Origin: Williamsia sp. 1135
Lineage (GTDB): Bacteria > Actinomycetota > Actinomycetes > Mycobacteriales > Mycobacteriaceae
Assembly: GCF_002095395.1 (NCBI RefSeq)
Contig: NZ_MJEI01000093.1
Location: 41,218 to 105,217, forward strand
Length of the DNA stretch: 64,000 nucleotides
Direction: 5' to 3'
Each line of letters opens with the position of its first letter. Positions within the stretch are counted from its first letter, which is position 1. The notes below the pieces were generated by a model. That model was not told the DNA's origin. It worked only from the letters and a program-made list of their open reading frames with translations, and made no database searches. Position numbers and translations under genes: made by a program. This document shows positions 35,447-44,861 of the stretch, piece by piece.

Positions 35447-36193
35447 TCAGCTGGGCGCCAGCGCTCCCAATGGTTGGTTGGGCACGTGAATCCAGCCTTC
35501 GCGTTCGGCTACGAGCGTGCCCGCCGCATCGGGCAATTCGGTCATACCGAGCGCCGCTGCGCGCGCGATCATTGCGGTGACCACCGCGTCGAAGGCGTCG
35601 TCACTGACAGTGCACAACGCACGGTGGGGCCCGAAATCGAGCCAGGGTGCGAGATCGCACAGATCGTCGATGAGCCGGGCGAGGACCTGGTGGTTGGTCT
35701 TTCCCTTGTACCGGTTGTGGCTCAATCCCCAGATCTTCAGCGCCGCAGCCGGGTACGCCTCGACCGCGGTGCCGTTCACTCGGCCGGCGTCGAATCCGGG
35801 GTCATCGGCCCGGGCGAGTAGGCGGACCGCCCTCAGTGCGACGTAGGCGATGCGGTCGGCCGACACGCTCAACGGGACCAAACCCGTTCTGGCGCGTACC
35901 CATTCATCGGTCATCCGCCGTACGAAGCGAGTGACGCCGGGTTCGGTGAACAACTCGTTCTCGCTCGCGCTGTCGTAGATGTGATGTGCCGACACCACGT
36001 CGACAAAAGCATCGGGCCAGCCGAACGGCGCATCGATGCCGGTCCGGTCGGCGGCACGCAATGCGTCCAGGATCATCTCGTCGGTGACCGTGGTGCGGAC
36101 GTCGATGACCGTCGCACCGGCAGGAGACCAGTCGAGCGTCGCCATCGCGGTGCGCTCGGGCTGGGAGGCCAGATCGATGCCGAGGGTGCGCAT
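35447..36193 (-). CDS. DUF429 domain protein
   Basis: The 248-residue protein matches DUF429, a family with an RNase H-like fold (starting L-G-I-D-L-A-S-Q). Conserved stretches include G-I-D-A-P-F-G-W-P near 51-59 and the S-D-D-A-F-D-A-V region near 203-210. The biochemical role of the family is not established. Its stop converges with the PPOX gene and its start lies three bases after the stop of the next minus-strand gene, suggesting an operon. Confidence 0.85.
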   Translation of the reverse strand: MRTLGIDLASQPERTAMATLDWSPAGATVIDVRTTVTDEMILDALRAADRTGIDAPFGWPDAFVDVVSAHHIYDSASENELFTEPGVTRFVRRMTDEWVRARTGLVPLSVSADRIAYVALRAVRLLARADDPGFDAGRVNGTAVEAYPAAALKIWGLSHNRYKGKTNHQVLARLIDDLCDLAPWLDFGPHRALCTVSDDAFDAVVTAMIARAAALGMTELPDAAGTLVAEREGWIHVPNQPLGALAPS

Positions 36194-36196
36194 CGG

Positions 36197-36604
36197 TCAG
36201 TCGGCAGGGGTGTTGTCGAAAACGTCTTGGACTATCCGCATGGCCGACATCGCGGCCGGGGCGCCGCAGTATCCGCTGGTATGTATGACCGCTTCGGTGA
36301 TCTCAGTGCGGGACAGTCCGTTTCGAAGTGCTCCTCGTACATGCCCGGCGAGTTCCTCGTGCGCTCGCAACGCGGTCAGCAGGCCGATGTTGAGCAGGCT
36401 GCGATCTCGTCGCTCGAGGCCGGGCCGGGTCCAGACTCCACCCCAGACCAGGTCGGTGATGGCCGTCTGCACTGCTTCGGATTCGGTGCCCCGCGTCCGA
36501 GACAGGGCCCTGTCGACGAACTCGTCGCCCATCACCTCACGGCGCACCCGGAGTCCGGGTTCGTAACGCGAGCGGCTGTCGCCGGTGGTGTCATCAGAAG
36601 TCAT
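36197..36604 (-). CDS. Carboxymuconolactone decarboxylase family protein
   Basis: The 135-residue protein resembles PcaC (4-carboxymuconolactone decarboxylase): R-R-E-V-M-G-D-E-F near 23-31, a central W-x-R-P-G-L-x-x-R-D-R-S-L-L-N-I and a C-terminal H-T-S-G-Y-C-G-A-P-A-A. The single Cys after S-G-Y, not the CxxC of AhpD, supports the PcaC-type branch. No other beta-ketoadipate genes are near, so the substrate is unclear. The ATG at 36604 is used; a longer upstream frame is out of family. Confidence 0.87.
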   Translation of the reverse strand: MTSDDTTGDSRSRYEPGLRVRREVMGDEFVDRALSRTRGTESEAVQTAITDLVWGGVWTRPGLERRDRSLLNIGLLTALRAHEELAGHVRGALRNGLSRTEITEAVIHTSGYCGAPAAMSAMRIVQDVFDNTPAD

Positions 36605-36635
36605 GCTGTCAATCCTTCCACGGTGTACGGACGGT

Positions 36636-37874
36636 TCACGGCCGCACACCGACGTACACGCCCTCGGGGCGAAAGCGCAGCCGCGGTTCCTGATATTCCT
36701 CGAGCGCGTGGGCCACCCACCCGGCGATGCGAGCCAGCGCGAAGATGGTCTCGGCGGCATCCGGACCCATCTCGAACCGCACAGCCAGTGCGGCCAATGC
36801 CATGTCCGAGTTCATGAAACCCGCACCGGCGCGCACCAACGGCGGACGCAATTCATCGAGGGCGCCGGCCACAGCGGGATCGCCACCGGTGGTGGCCTCG
36901 AGCATCGCGAACAGGGTCTCTGCGCGAGGGTCGCAATGCTGGTAGACGACGTGCCCGCAGCCAGGAATCGGTAGGCCTGCGGCGGTGTAGGGAGCGAGTG
37001 CGTCGACAGGGTCCCGGAGCGCTGCTGTGAGGAAGCGATAAGCCTGTGTCGCCGCGCCACCGTGCAGCGTCCCGTCGAGGGCACCGAGGCCGGCGCTGAT
37101 CACCGAATAGATGCTTCCGCGTGCGCTTGCCGCGACCCGCGCAGCGACAGTGCCGGCAGACAGGTCGTGATCGGCGAGCAGTACCAGCGCGGCATTGAGT
37201 ACCCGGACACGTCTGGGGTTGGCAGGAACCTCGGTGAGCCGCGGCCAGAGCTGTGCAGCAAAGCTGGTGCCCCGGACGGGACGATCGTCGAGAACGGGAA
37301 GAGCGCTGAGCGAGTTGGCGTAGATGTCGCGGGTCCGGGCCACGACGTCCACGGGTGCGTTCTGGTGGCGGAACCTATCCCGGGAGCCGAGGACATCCAC
37401 CACGATGCGGATGACGTCGATGCGGCGATCCTGTGCGCGACGAAGACCGTCGATCTGTCGAAAAGCTTTTGCCGACAGCAGTTGTGGTTCCCGTTCGGGG
37501 CGCACGTCCCACAGTAGTTCCGTGACTTTCTCGAAGTCGCGTTCAGCAGCGAGGACGGTGGCATCCTGACCGCGGTAGTAGAGGCGGTCATCGTCGATGA
37601 GTGTGATGTGGGTACGGATTCGCTCGACCATCCCGGCCGGCGGCCTGCTCACCGACCGCCGCGTGAGTGCATCGACATCGTCGACGAGGAAGACGCTTCC
37701 GCGCACACCGTCGATCCGCCCACTGGTGAGGTGACCACGACTGACGTAGGCGTACACCGTCTGTGGTTTGACCCCGAGCATTCGACAGACCTGAGCCGTG
37801 GTCAGGTAGTCGCGGCCGTCGTGGCGAAGCGGTGTGGTGGGGCCGCGTCGGCGCCCAGTGGATGTACCAGGCAT
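36636..37874 (-). CDS. Citrate synthase-like protein with N-terminal DNA-binding domain
   Basis: The 412-residue protein combines an N-terminal MerR/excisionase-like helix-turn-helix (about residues 22-65, with T-T-A-Q-V-C-R-M-L-G-V-K-P-Q-T-V-Y-A-Y) with a citrate synthase domain. Catalytic positions are visible: His in L-H-G-G-A, His in C-G-H-V-V-Y, and Asp in M-N-S-D-M-A. It faces the other citrate synthase gene across a 100-base gap. GGAGGAGAG lies just before ATG 37874. The fusion could let the enzyme sense its metabolite and control the divergent pair. Confidence 0.88.
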   Translation of the reverse strand: MPGTSTGRRRGPTTPLRHDGRDYLTTAQVCRMLGVKPQTVYAYVSRGHLTSGRIDGVRGSVFLVDDVDALTRRSVSRPPAGMVERIRTHITLIDDDRLYYRGQDATVLAAERDFEKVTELLWDVRPEREPQLLSAKAFRQIDGLRRAQDRRIDVIRIVVDVLGSRDRFRHQNAPVDVVARTRDIYANSLSALPVLDDRPVRGTSFAAQLWPRLTEVPANPRRVRVLNAALVLLADHDLSAGTVAARVAASARGSIYSVISAGLGALDGTLHGGAATQAYRFLTAALRDPVDALAPYTAAGLPIPGCGHVVYQHCDPRAETLFAMLEATTGGDPAVAGALDELRPPLVRAGAGFMNSDMALAALAVRFEMGPDAAETIFALARIAGWVAHALEEYQEPRLRFRPEGVYVGVRP

Positions 37875-37974
37875 CTCTCCTCCTCGGACATTGATTTGAT
37901 CAACATTGACACACATCAGTCCCTGGGTCGAATGTTTCTGTAGGACAACGTCAGAACATGGATCGGAGAATGCG

Positions 37975-39099
37975 ATGTCGATGATGGTGGCACCACCGGG
38001 TTTGAGCAAGGTCGTGGTGGCCGATACGAAGGTCGGCGATGTCAACGGAGATGAAGGCTTCTATCAATACCGGCAGTACTCGGCCATCGAGCTCGCGACC
38101 AGCCGGAGTTTCGAAGAGGTATGGCACCTCTTGGTGTACGGCAGGCTTCCCGATCCCGGCGAACTGGCCGCATTCTGCGCCGCGACCAGAGCGCTCCGCA
38201 CCATCCCACCCGAGCTGACGTCGCTGCTACGGACGGTGGCCCTCGCCGGCGGCGAACGCCAGTTGCTCGCCGGCTTGCGGACGATCCTGTCGGCCACCGC
38301 ACTCACGCGTCACAGCCTCCCTATGTGGGATTCGAGCCCAGAGCAACGGGTTGCCGACGCGTTGGCCGTCGCCGCCGTCACCCCGACCATTCTCGCCGCG
38401 CTGCATCGAATCCGAAGCGGAGAAGATCCGGTTTCGCCCCGCGACGATCTGTCGACCGCGGAGAACTGGCTCTACTGCCTGTCCGGGAACGAACCCGAGC
38501 CCGGGGCGGCGCGGGCCATCGAGCAATACATGATCGCGACGATCGACCACGGTTTCAACGCCTCGACATTCACCGGCCGGGTCATCGCTTCGACGGGTGC
38601 CGACGTGGTCTCCGCGGTCTGCGGCGCGATCGGGGCATTTTCCGGTCCGTTGCACGGCGGTGCTCCGGACCGGGCGCTCGATGCGCTCGACGAGATCGCC
38701 GAGGTCGGTGATGCCACCACCTGGGCCAAAGAACAGCTGGCGCAGCGCAGCCGGATCATGGGCTTCGGTCACGCCGTGTACCGAACCACCGATCCTCGCT
38801 CGGACATGCTGCGCGACATCGCGATCGATCTTGGTGGCCCTCTGGTCGACTTCGCGGTGCAGGTGGAGAAGGACGTCGTCGCAGTCCTCGCCGAGGCGTA
38901 CCCGGACCGAAGTCTTTACGCCAACGTCGAGTTCTACGCCGGTGTCGTGATGGACCGATGTGGGGTGCCGCGGACGATGTTCACACCGACCTTTGCGGTC
39001 AGCCGAGTCGTCGGCTGGTGCGCGAACATCCTCGAGCAGGCCGAGGACCGGAAGATCATCCGGCCGAGTGCCAGGTACGTCGGCCCGCCCGTGGTGTGA
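37975..39099 (+). CDS. Citrate synthase 2 / methylcitrate synthase-like enzyme
   Basis: The 374-residue enzyme condenses an acyl-CoA with oxaloacetate. It has L-H-G-G-A near 226, G-F-G-H-A-V-Y near 262 and N-V-E-F-Y-A-G at 320, with Glu where classical enzymes have Asp. Mycobacterial citrate synthase 2 also has Glu here. ATG 37975 follows GGAGA and begins the usual N-terminus; an upstream start at 37906 is unlikely. The partner gene divergent to it encodes a citrate synthase with a DNA-binding domain. Confidence 0.9.
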   Translation: MSMMVAPPGLSKVVVADTKVGDVNGDEGFYQYRQYSAIELATSRSFEEVWHLLVYGRLPDPGELAAFCAATRALRTIPPELTSLLRTVALAGGERQLLAGLRTILSATALTRHSLPMWDSSPEQRVADALAVAAVTPTILAALHRIRSGEDPVSPRDDLSTAENWLYCLSGNEPEPGAARAIEQYMIATIDHGFNASTFTGRVIASTGADVVSAVCGAIGAFSGPLHGGAPDRALDALDEIAEVGDATTWAKEQLAQRSRIMGFGHAVYRTTDPRSDMLRDIAIDLGGPLVDFAVQVEKDVVAVLAEAYPDRSLYANVEFYAGVVMDRCGVPRTMFTPTFAVSRVVGWCANILEQAEDRKIIRPSARYVGPPVV

Positions 39100-39213
39100 G
39101 CTCGCCGAGACCGTCGCGCGCAGTCCGACCATTGCACGCATCCACCGATCGGTTGATCCACCTCTGACCGGACGGATGATGTGACCCGCCCCGCCGGCCG
39201 CAAGGCTGGACAC

Positions 39214-40125
39214 ATGGCAATGATCACCGTGCAAAACCTACAGAAGTCGTATCCCGGCAAGGTCGCGGTCGACGGGATCTCACTGAGCGTCGACGAAGGC
39301 GAGATCTTCGGAATACTCGGTCCCAACGGCGCAGGCAAAACCACCACAGTCGAGTGTGTCGGTGGACTCCGTCGACGAGATGGCGGGTCCATCCACGTGG
39401 GCGGCCACGACCCGGCAACCGAGCCGACTGCGCTCCGAAAGATCTTGGGTATCCAGTTGCAGCAGAGCCTGTTGCCGGAGAAGGTCACCGTCCGCGAAGC
39501 GGTGGACCTCTATGCGTCGTTCTACGAACGCCCCGCCGACCCCGCAGAACTCATCGAACGGCTCGGCCTCGGCGACCGTCGCACCACCTACTTCTGTCGA
39601 TTATCCGGTGGGCAGAAGCAGCGGTTGTCTGTAGCGCTCGCACTGGTCGGGCGGCCCCGGGTGGCCATACTCGACGAACTCACGACCGGGCTTGATCCGC
39701 AGGCCCGCCGCGAGGTCTGGGCACTTCTGGAGGACCTCCGATCGACCGGGGTGACGATCCTGTTGGTGTCCCATTTCATGGAGGAAGCGCAACGACTGTG
39801 CGATCGGGTCGCGGTGATCGACCGCGGCCGGGTGGTCGCCCTCGACACCCCCGACGGTTTGGCCGCCGCGACGCTCGTCGAGAATCGCATGAACTTCAGG
39901 CTGTCCGAGGAGATCGATCTCGGTGTGCTCGGTGCACTCGGCTCGGTGCAGACGATCTCCGAGCACGCCGGACGCGTGTCGGTGGTCGGGTCCGAGTCGG
40001 TGATCTCCGATGTCCTCGTCGGGCTGTCCCACGCCGGTGTTCGTGCCGACGGTCTGCGCATCGAGCAGTCGAATCTCGAAGACGCATTTGTCTCGTTAAC
40101 CACCCAGCAGGCGCCGGGAGCGTGA
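39214..40125 (+). CDS. ABC transporter ATP-binding protein (DrrA-like)
   Basis: The 303-residue ATPase has Walker A G-P-N-G-A-G-K-T-T near 36-44, the signature L-S-G-G-Q-K-Q-R-L near 130 and Walker B V-A-I-L-D-E-L-T-T-G-L-D-P (Leu replaces the common Pro after the catalytic Glu). The C-terminal extension is typical of drug/antibiotic exporters. ATG 39214 has AAGG upstream. It is the first gene of an operon with the permease, histidine kinase and response regulator. Confidence 0.92.
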   Translation: MAMITVQNLQKSYPGKVAVDGISLSVDEGEIFGILGPNGAGKTTTVECVGGLRRRDGGSIHVGGHDPATEPTALRKILGIQLQQSLLPEKVTVREAVDLYASFYERPADPAELIERLGLGDRRTTYFCRLSGGQKQRLSVALALVGRPRVAILDELTTGLDPQARREVWALLEDLRSTGVTILLVSHFMEEAQRLCDRVAVIDRGRVVALDTPDGLAAATLVENRMNFRLSEEIDLGVLGALGSVQTISEHAGRVSVVGSESVISDVLVGLSHAGVRADGLRIEQSNLEDAFVSLTTQQAPGA

Positions 40126-40129
40126 TGAC

Positions 40130-40908
40130 ATGACCACCTTCACTCCGACACCCACCGCGCAGCGTTCGCACCTCACCGGGCTCAAAGCGATCTTGCACAG
40201 CGAGGTGCGCCTACTACTGCGGAGTCCGGCCCTGCTCATCTGGGTGGCGATCTTGCCGGTGGCGGCCTCGATCGTCCTCGCCGCCATTCCGGCGACTCAG
40301 AATGCCGTCCCAGAGGCAGGCGGACTGAGCTGGTTCACCATGTACCAACCCGTGCTGATCATGTTCTCGACGATGCTGCTGAGCGCGCAGATCTTGCCCG
40401 ACGTGCTCACCCGGTATCGCGAGCAGGGAATCCTCAAACGGCTACGGACCACGCCGGCGTCGCCGGTCTCGCTCCTGGGCGCACAGGTACTCATCACCTT
40501 TGTCGTCGAGGTCGTGGTGATGGCCATCATTGTGGTGATACCTGCCGTGATCGGCGCGCCGCTGCCACAGAACATGATCGGATTCCTGATCGCGTTCGTT
40601 CTGTCCGCGCTCTGCATGATGGCCATCGGCATGGTGCTGGCCAGCGCATTCCGCAGTGCCAAGGTTGCCGGGGCGGTGGGGACGGTGCTCTTTTTCGTGC
40701 TTCAGTTCTTCGCGGGCCTGTGGCTACCGCAGGCCACGATGCCGGACTGGTTGCGGACGATCTCGGACCTCACTCCGACGGGTGCGTCCGTTGCGACGAT
40801 CACCGATGCGGTGAACGGCGGATGGCCGGATCTGCTCCACATCGGTGTTCTCCTGGCAGGTCCGGGGTCCTGGCAATCGCCGCAGTCCGTCTCTTTCGCT
40901 GGGAGTAG
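40130..40908 (+). pseudogene. ABC-2 permease gene with -1 frameshift near its end
   Basis: The product is an ABC-2 type permease with about six membrane helices, partner of the ATPase gene upstream. Reading is intact from ATG 40130 to near residue 243, then runs out of frame and would end at 40972 inside the next gene. In a neighbouring frame, from 40861, the expected hydrophobic C-terminus (S-G-V-L-A-I-A-A-V-R-L-F-R-W-E) continues to a TAG at 40906-40908, seven bases before the kinase ATG. One missing base near 40859-40861 explains this. A sequencing error cannot be excluded. Confidence 0.8.
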
Positions 40909-40914
40909 TGGAAA

Positions 40915-42131
40915 ATGGACTCCATGTGCGACTCCACCGTTGCAGAGACTCGCAACGAGCCCAGGGCACTGAACTGGCACATGATCGACGCCGAGCCGGT
41001 GATGTTGACCTGGGTGCCGGGAGTGTTGCTGGTGGCCTCGTTCGGCGTCAGCTTGATGGCCGGATTGTCGAGCTCGGGATCCGCGCTGATCGCGATGGCG
41101 GTACTGAGTGTGGCGGCGTTCGGTGTCCACCTCTCGTGGATCCGTGCGCGGACACTCGCGGTCGGGCCTCGCATCCTCGTGTTCGCGGCGCAGCTGGGCC
41201 TGACCGCTGCCCTGGTCTGGTTCAGCCCGTTCTACGGCATCTACGGTTTCATCGCGTACATCACCGCGATGCTCTTGTTCGACGGCGCCGCGTTGGTGGT
41301 CGCGTTCTGCGCGATAGCGCCGATACAGGCTGCGTCCCAGATCGGCGGGTTCAAGCAGATCCCCTCCGCTCCAGGTGCTTTCGTTGCCCTGCTGGTGGTC
41401 AACGCCGCGATCGTCATCGTGGTGCAGTGGCTCGGAACCCGCCGAGCACGCGAGATGAACGAACGTGAGATTGCGCTCCGCAAACTCGAAGAGGCACAGC
41501 AGCGCAACGCGGAACTGCACGACCAACTACTCGAGAGAGCCCGCGAGCAAGGCGTTCTCGAGGAGCGGGCACGGTTGTCCCGCGAGATCCATGACACCGT
41601 TGCGCAGGATCTCGTCGCCATCGTCAGCCAACTCGAGGCCATCGAGCCGGGCGATGTTGCCGCGGAGCGCGTCGAGACCGCCAAACGACTGGCGCGGTCC
41701 GGGTTGGGGGAGGCGCGGCGAGCGGTGGATGCATTGAAGTCGCCGATGCTCGATGGTCAGCCGTTGTCGGTTGCTCTCGCGGATGTGGTGCATGCGTGGT
41801 CCACAGTCAATGCGATCTCGGCGGACGTCCAGATCGAGGGTCACCCGGTGTCTACCGAAGACGATCAGAATCTACTACGCATCTGCCAGGAGGCACTGTC
41901 GAATGTGTCCAGACATGCTGCGGCCAAGATGTTTCAGTGGGGCTGTCCTATGTCGACGAGGGCGTCATCCTCGACATTCGAGACGACGGCACAGGCTTCG
42001 ATCCGATGAGCGTCACGGAAGGAAACGGATTGCGTGGGATGCGCGAGCGGATGCGGGGTTCGGGTGGGACGGTCGAGGTCGACGCCTCGATCGGATCCGG
42101 ATGCGTCGTCAGCGCGGTGGTGCCGGCATGA
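40915..42131 (+). pseudogene. NarL-type sensor histidine kinase gene with -1 frameshift
   Basis: The N-terminal part has about five membrane helices (roughly residues 28-170), then a HisKA_3 dimerisation/phosphoacceptor region with His in R-E-I-H-D-T-V-A-Q near residue 226. After R-H-A-A-A (41911-41925) the frame is lost and would end at 42009. In the next frame, from 41928, the ATP-binding domain resumes (D-V-S-V-G-L-S-Y, D-D-G-T-G-F-D, G-N-G-L-R-G-M-R-E-R) to the TGA at 42129-42131, which overlaps the regulator start (ATGA). One missing base near 41926-41928 is enough. As read, the kinase lacks its ATP-binding half. Confidence 0.85.
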
Positions 42132-42739
42132 TCACTGTCATCGTCACCGATGATCACCCCATCGTCCGCGACGGCGTGATGGGAATGCTCAAGACGGACA
42201 GCGGTATCGAGGTGGTGGCGGAAGCGTCGTCGGGGCCGGAAGCGGTAGCGCAGGTCGGCCGCCACGACCCCGACGTCGTGCTCATGGATCTTCGGATGCC
42301 CCGCGGCGACGGCGTCGCAGCGATCACCGAGATCCGGCGTACACGTCCCACCCGGCCGGCGATCCTTGTGCTGACCACCTATGACACCGATCGTGACATT
42401 CACAGCGCGATCGATGCCGGTGCCAACGGGTACGTGCTCAAGGCCCTCGGACGACAAGAGTTGATCCAAGCCGTCATCGATGCAGCGGCCGGGCGGAGTG
42501 TGCTGGCGCCTGCCGCGGCAGAGAGCCTGATGTCGCGAAGGCAGGAAGATCAACTCACCGGTCGGGAGATCGAGGTGTTGCAGCAGATCGCGGCCGGCGG
42601 GACCAACCGCTCGGTGGCGCAGCAGCTTGTGGTTAGCGAATCGACCGTGAAAACTCATCTGCTGCACATCTATTCGAAGTTGAAGGTACGCGACCGTGCC
42701 GCGGCGGTTCGCGTCGCCTTCGAAAAGGGTCTGCTGTGA
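42128..42739 (+). CDS. LuxR/NarL-family response regulator
   Basis: The 203-residue regulator has a receiver domain with the acidic pair D8-D9 and the phosphoacceptor Asp54 (L-M-D-L-R-M-P), and a C-terminal LuxR helix-turn-helix (about 140-195, L-T-G-R-E-I-E-V-L-Q-Q-I-A-A-G-G). It pairs with the kinase upstream (ATGA overlap) and likely controls the ABC operon. The open upstream frame on the same strand is a shadow. Confidence 0.93.
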   Translation: MITVIVTDDHPIVRDGVMGMLKTDSGIEVVAEASSGPEAVAQVGRHDPDVVLMDLRMPRGDGVAAITEIRRTRPTRPAILVLTTYDTDRDIHSAIDAGANGYVLKALGRQELIQAVIDAAAGRSVLAPAAAESLMSRRQEDQLTGREIEVLQQIAAGGTNRSVAQQLVVSESTVKTHLLHIYSKLKVRDRAAAVRVAFEKGLL

Positions 42740-42763
42740 CCGTCGCGGCAGGGTGCCGGTGGC

Positions 42764-43201
42764 TCAGTTGCGGGTCAACGGAAGGATCGAACGGACGGTC
42801 TCGTTGCGAAGCCACAGTCCGGCCCACACGATGGCACCGGCGAGGATCGGCATGAACGCGCCCGCGGCGAAGGACTCTTCGGAGACCATCAGTGCGGTCA
42901 CCGCGCCGCCGAAATAGCCGGTCAACAGTACCGCGCCGAGAATTGCGGTGCGCGGGAAGAGATACAGGGCAAGGCATCCCAGGAGCACCAGTCCCATGGC
43001 GAGGATGTCACCATCGGTGAAACCGAGGTCGTAGGACGCATCTTTGACGCCCTGCGGCATCAGGATGTGCGAGATGGCGTCGGCGAGAAGTAGCGCACTG
43101 ATGATTCCGGTGACGATCCAACCGGCCAGGTGTGCCCGGCGGCTGATCACGGGGGTTGAAGTCGGTGCAGCGGTTGCTTCGTGGTTGGCGGCGGTGGTCA
43201 T
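42764..43201 (-). CDS. DoxX-like membrane protein
   Basis: The 145-residue protein has four membrane helices and the DoxX-like features of small actinobacterial membrane proteins, including a first helix preceded by R-R-A-H-L-A-G-W and a conserved L-M-P after helix one. Function is not established. It converges with the response regulator gene (24-base gap) and lies downstream of the lipase gene on the same strand. Confidence 0.75.
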   Translation of the reverse strand: MTTAANHEATAAPTSTPVISRRAHLAGWIVTGIISALLLADAISHILMPQGVKDASYDLGFTDGDILAMGLVLLGCLALYLFPRTAILGAVLLTGYFGGAVTALMVSEESFAAGAFMPILAGAIVWAGLWLRNETVRSILPLTRN

Positions 43202-43297
43202 GATCGCTCCTTTGTCGATGGTGTTGTCAATGGAGACCAGCGACCGCGAAAAAACTCATCGGCGTCGCGACTACCTCGGGACGCTCGACTGAAAAGC

Positions 43298-44251
43298 TCA
43301 ACCGGTGAAGGGCAGGGCCAATTCGCAGGGCACCGCGCGCGGATGCTCGGGATCGAGGGCGTTGAGCACGAACGTGGCTGCGCGTCGCGATCCGGCGATG
43401 CCCGCGTGCTCCGAATAGTCCTGCGAGCAACCGTCCTGCACGACGATGTTGGTGGAGTTCGCGGCCCGCAGAGATCCGCTCGTGTAAGGGACGATGAGCT
43501 CGTCGAAGCGAGTCATGATGTTGGTGTAGGTGATGTCCGGATCGAGGATGCCGCCCGCCTGCAGCCTTTTCATCATGTCCGATCCTTTGGCCATCTGAAG
43601 GCAGGCCCCGCAGAGCAATCCGATGGTGTCCTGCTGGAGTTGATCGATACCGAGGGCTTTCGCGTATGCGGTCAGTTCGCCCGCGGCGGCCACGTTGGTG
43701 CCGTTCCACAACGGTGCCAGCGAGATGTACTTGTCGACCTTGTCGGCGCCGCCGAGGAACTTGATCCAGTAGGTCGGCATCAGGGTGCCCTGTGAATGGC
43801 CGACGATGTCGACCTTCTTCGCGCCGGTGGACTTACGCACCCGGTCGACGAACGCGGACAGCTCCGCGGCGCTCTTCTCGATGGGACCGAAGCCGCCGAT
43901 CGCGCTGATCGGCCAGGGTGCGCCGGGAATCGTTCCGTAGTTGAGCGTGTAGACGCAGTAGCCGTTGTTGGCTAGGAGCGGGACGTAGGTGCCCCAGTTG
44001 GTCTGGGCGCCGCCGCCGGTACCGTGCACTAGCACCACTGGCTCCGGGTGTTCGGGCGACGGCTTGCAGTTCCAGTCGTTGGCCCCCGGCAGCGAACCAC
44101 CGGGGTTCGCCAGCTCGTTCGGGATACCGGCGAAGAAGTTGTAGGTCACGGGTAGCGGATCTTTGGCGGCCGCGGGAGCCGTGCCGAGGACGGTTCCGAC
44201 GCACAAAAGTATCGAAGCGATCACCACTCCGACCGCCCGCGCCTGCCGCAT
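43298..44251 (-). CDS. Secreted lipase/esterase
   Basis: The 317-residue protein has a signal peptide (cleavage near A-P-A-A-A at about 29-33) and an alpha/beta hydrolase fold. H-G-T-G-G-G marks the oxyanion region, G-H-S-Q-G is the nucleophile motif, and Y-S-E-H-A-G carries the probable catalytic His. This pattern fits the actinobacterial secreted class-2-like lipases. Six cysteines suggest disulfides. ATG 44251 has GGGAG upstream. Confidence 0.88.
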   Translation of the reverse strand: MRQARAVGVVIASILLCVGTVLGTAPAAAKDPLPVTYNFFAGIPNELANPGGSLPGANDWNCKPSPEHPEPVVLVHGTGGGAQTNWGTYVPLLANNGYCVYTLNYGTIPGAPWPISAIGGFGPIEKSAAELSAFVDRVRKSTGAKKVDIVGHSQGTLMPTYWIKFLGGADKVDKYISLAPLWNGTNVAAAGELTAYAKALGIDQLQQDTIGLLCGACLQMAKGSDMMKRLQAGGILDPDITYTNIMTRFDELIVPYTSGSLRAANSTNIVVQDGCSQDYSEHAGIAGSRRAATFVLNALDPEHPRAVPCELALPFTG

Positions 44252-44358
44252 CCTGCTCCCGCCGATGAACCCGCAACTGATTACTACTGCATGCAAGTTA
44301 GCCGGAGCCAGAATCTCCGCGCTACGGATTCGCAGATTCGATCCCAGACCGTGACAGG

Positions 44359-44736
44359 TCAGCGGCTGTCGTACCGATTCCGCGAAGCGTAGACGTCGTC
44401 CATGTTCGACTGCACGACCTCGATCAACCCGACGAGACGATCGGCGACCTCACGCCCGAGTGGGGTGAGGTCGTATTCCACCTTGGGTGGAATGGCCTCG
44501 AGAACCGTGCGAGTGATCATGCCGTCGCGCTCGAGATTCTGGAGGGTTTGCGAGAGCATCCGTTCGCTGACCCCATCTACTCGTCGCCGGAGCGCGCTGA
44601 ACCGATAGCTGCCCTCGCCGAGGGCGGCGAGCACGAGAATGCCCCAACGCCCAGTGACACCTTGCAGTGTTTCGCGCGAGGAACAGTCCCGGGCGAATAC
44701 ATCTGCCTCGAGTGAACTGCTGGTGTCCTCGGTCAT
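44359..44736 (-). CDS. HxlR family regulator (QorR/YtfH-like)
   Basis: The 125-residue protein has the HxlR winged-helix pattern: Cys near residue 18, G-R-W-G-I-L-V-L-A-A-L near 29-39, F-S-A-L-R-R-R-V-D-G-V-S-E-R-M-L and D-G-M-I-T-R-T-V. It is divergent from a YtfG-like reductase gene, as ytfH is from ytfG in E. coli, where the Cys senses redox stress. It likely represses that gene through the palindrome between them. Confidence 0.88.
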   Translation of the reverse strand: MTEDTSSSLEADVFARDCSSRETLQGVTGRWGILVLAALGEGSYRFSALRRRVDGVSERMLSQTLQNLERDGMITRTVLEAIPPKVEYDLTPLGREVADRLVGLIEVVQSNMDDVYASRNRYDSR

Positions 44737-44786
44737 TCATCCACCATAACGCAGCGATGACCTGCTTGGTTACCGAATGGGTTGCG

Positions 44787-44801
44787 CTTACTAATAGTAA
44801 G
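44787..44801. promoter_or_regulatory. Probable HxlR operator
   Basis: CTTACT-AAT-AGTAAG is a perfect 6-base inverted repeat with a 3-base spacer, flanked by GC on each side. It lies between the divergent HxlR and YtfG-like genes, 61 bases before the latter's start, and stands out as A/T-rich. Confidence 0.7.
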
Positions 44802-44861
44802 TGCATACTGTTGGAGAAGCGCAACAGCGAACTCTGTAATCAATCGAATTGGAGCACCGCC

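Noticed and set aside
41753..42127. Extended N-terminus for the response regulator
   Set aside because: The open frame upstream of ATG 42128 lies over the kinase gene and has no conserved sequence; the ATGA overlap fits start 42128.
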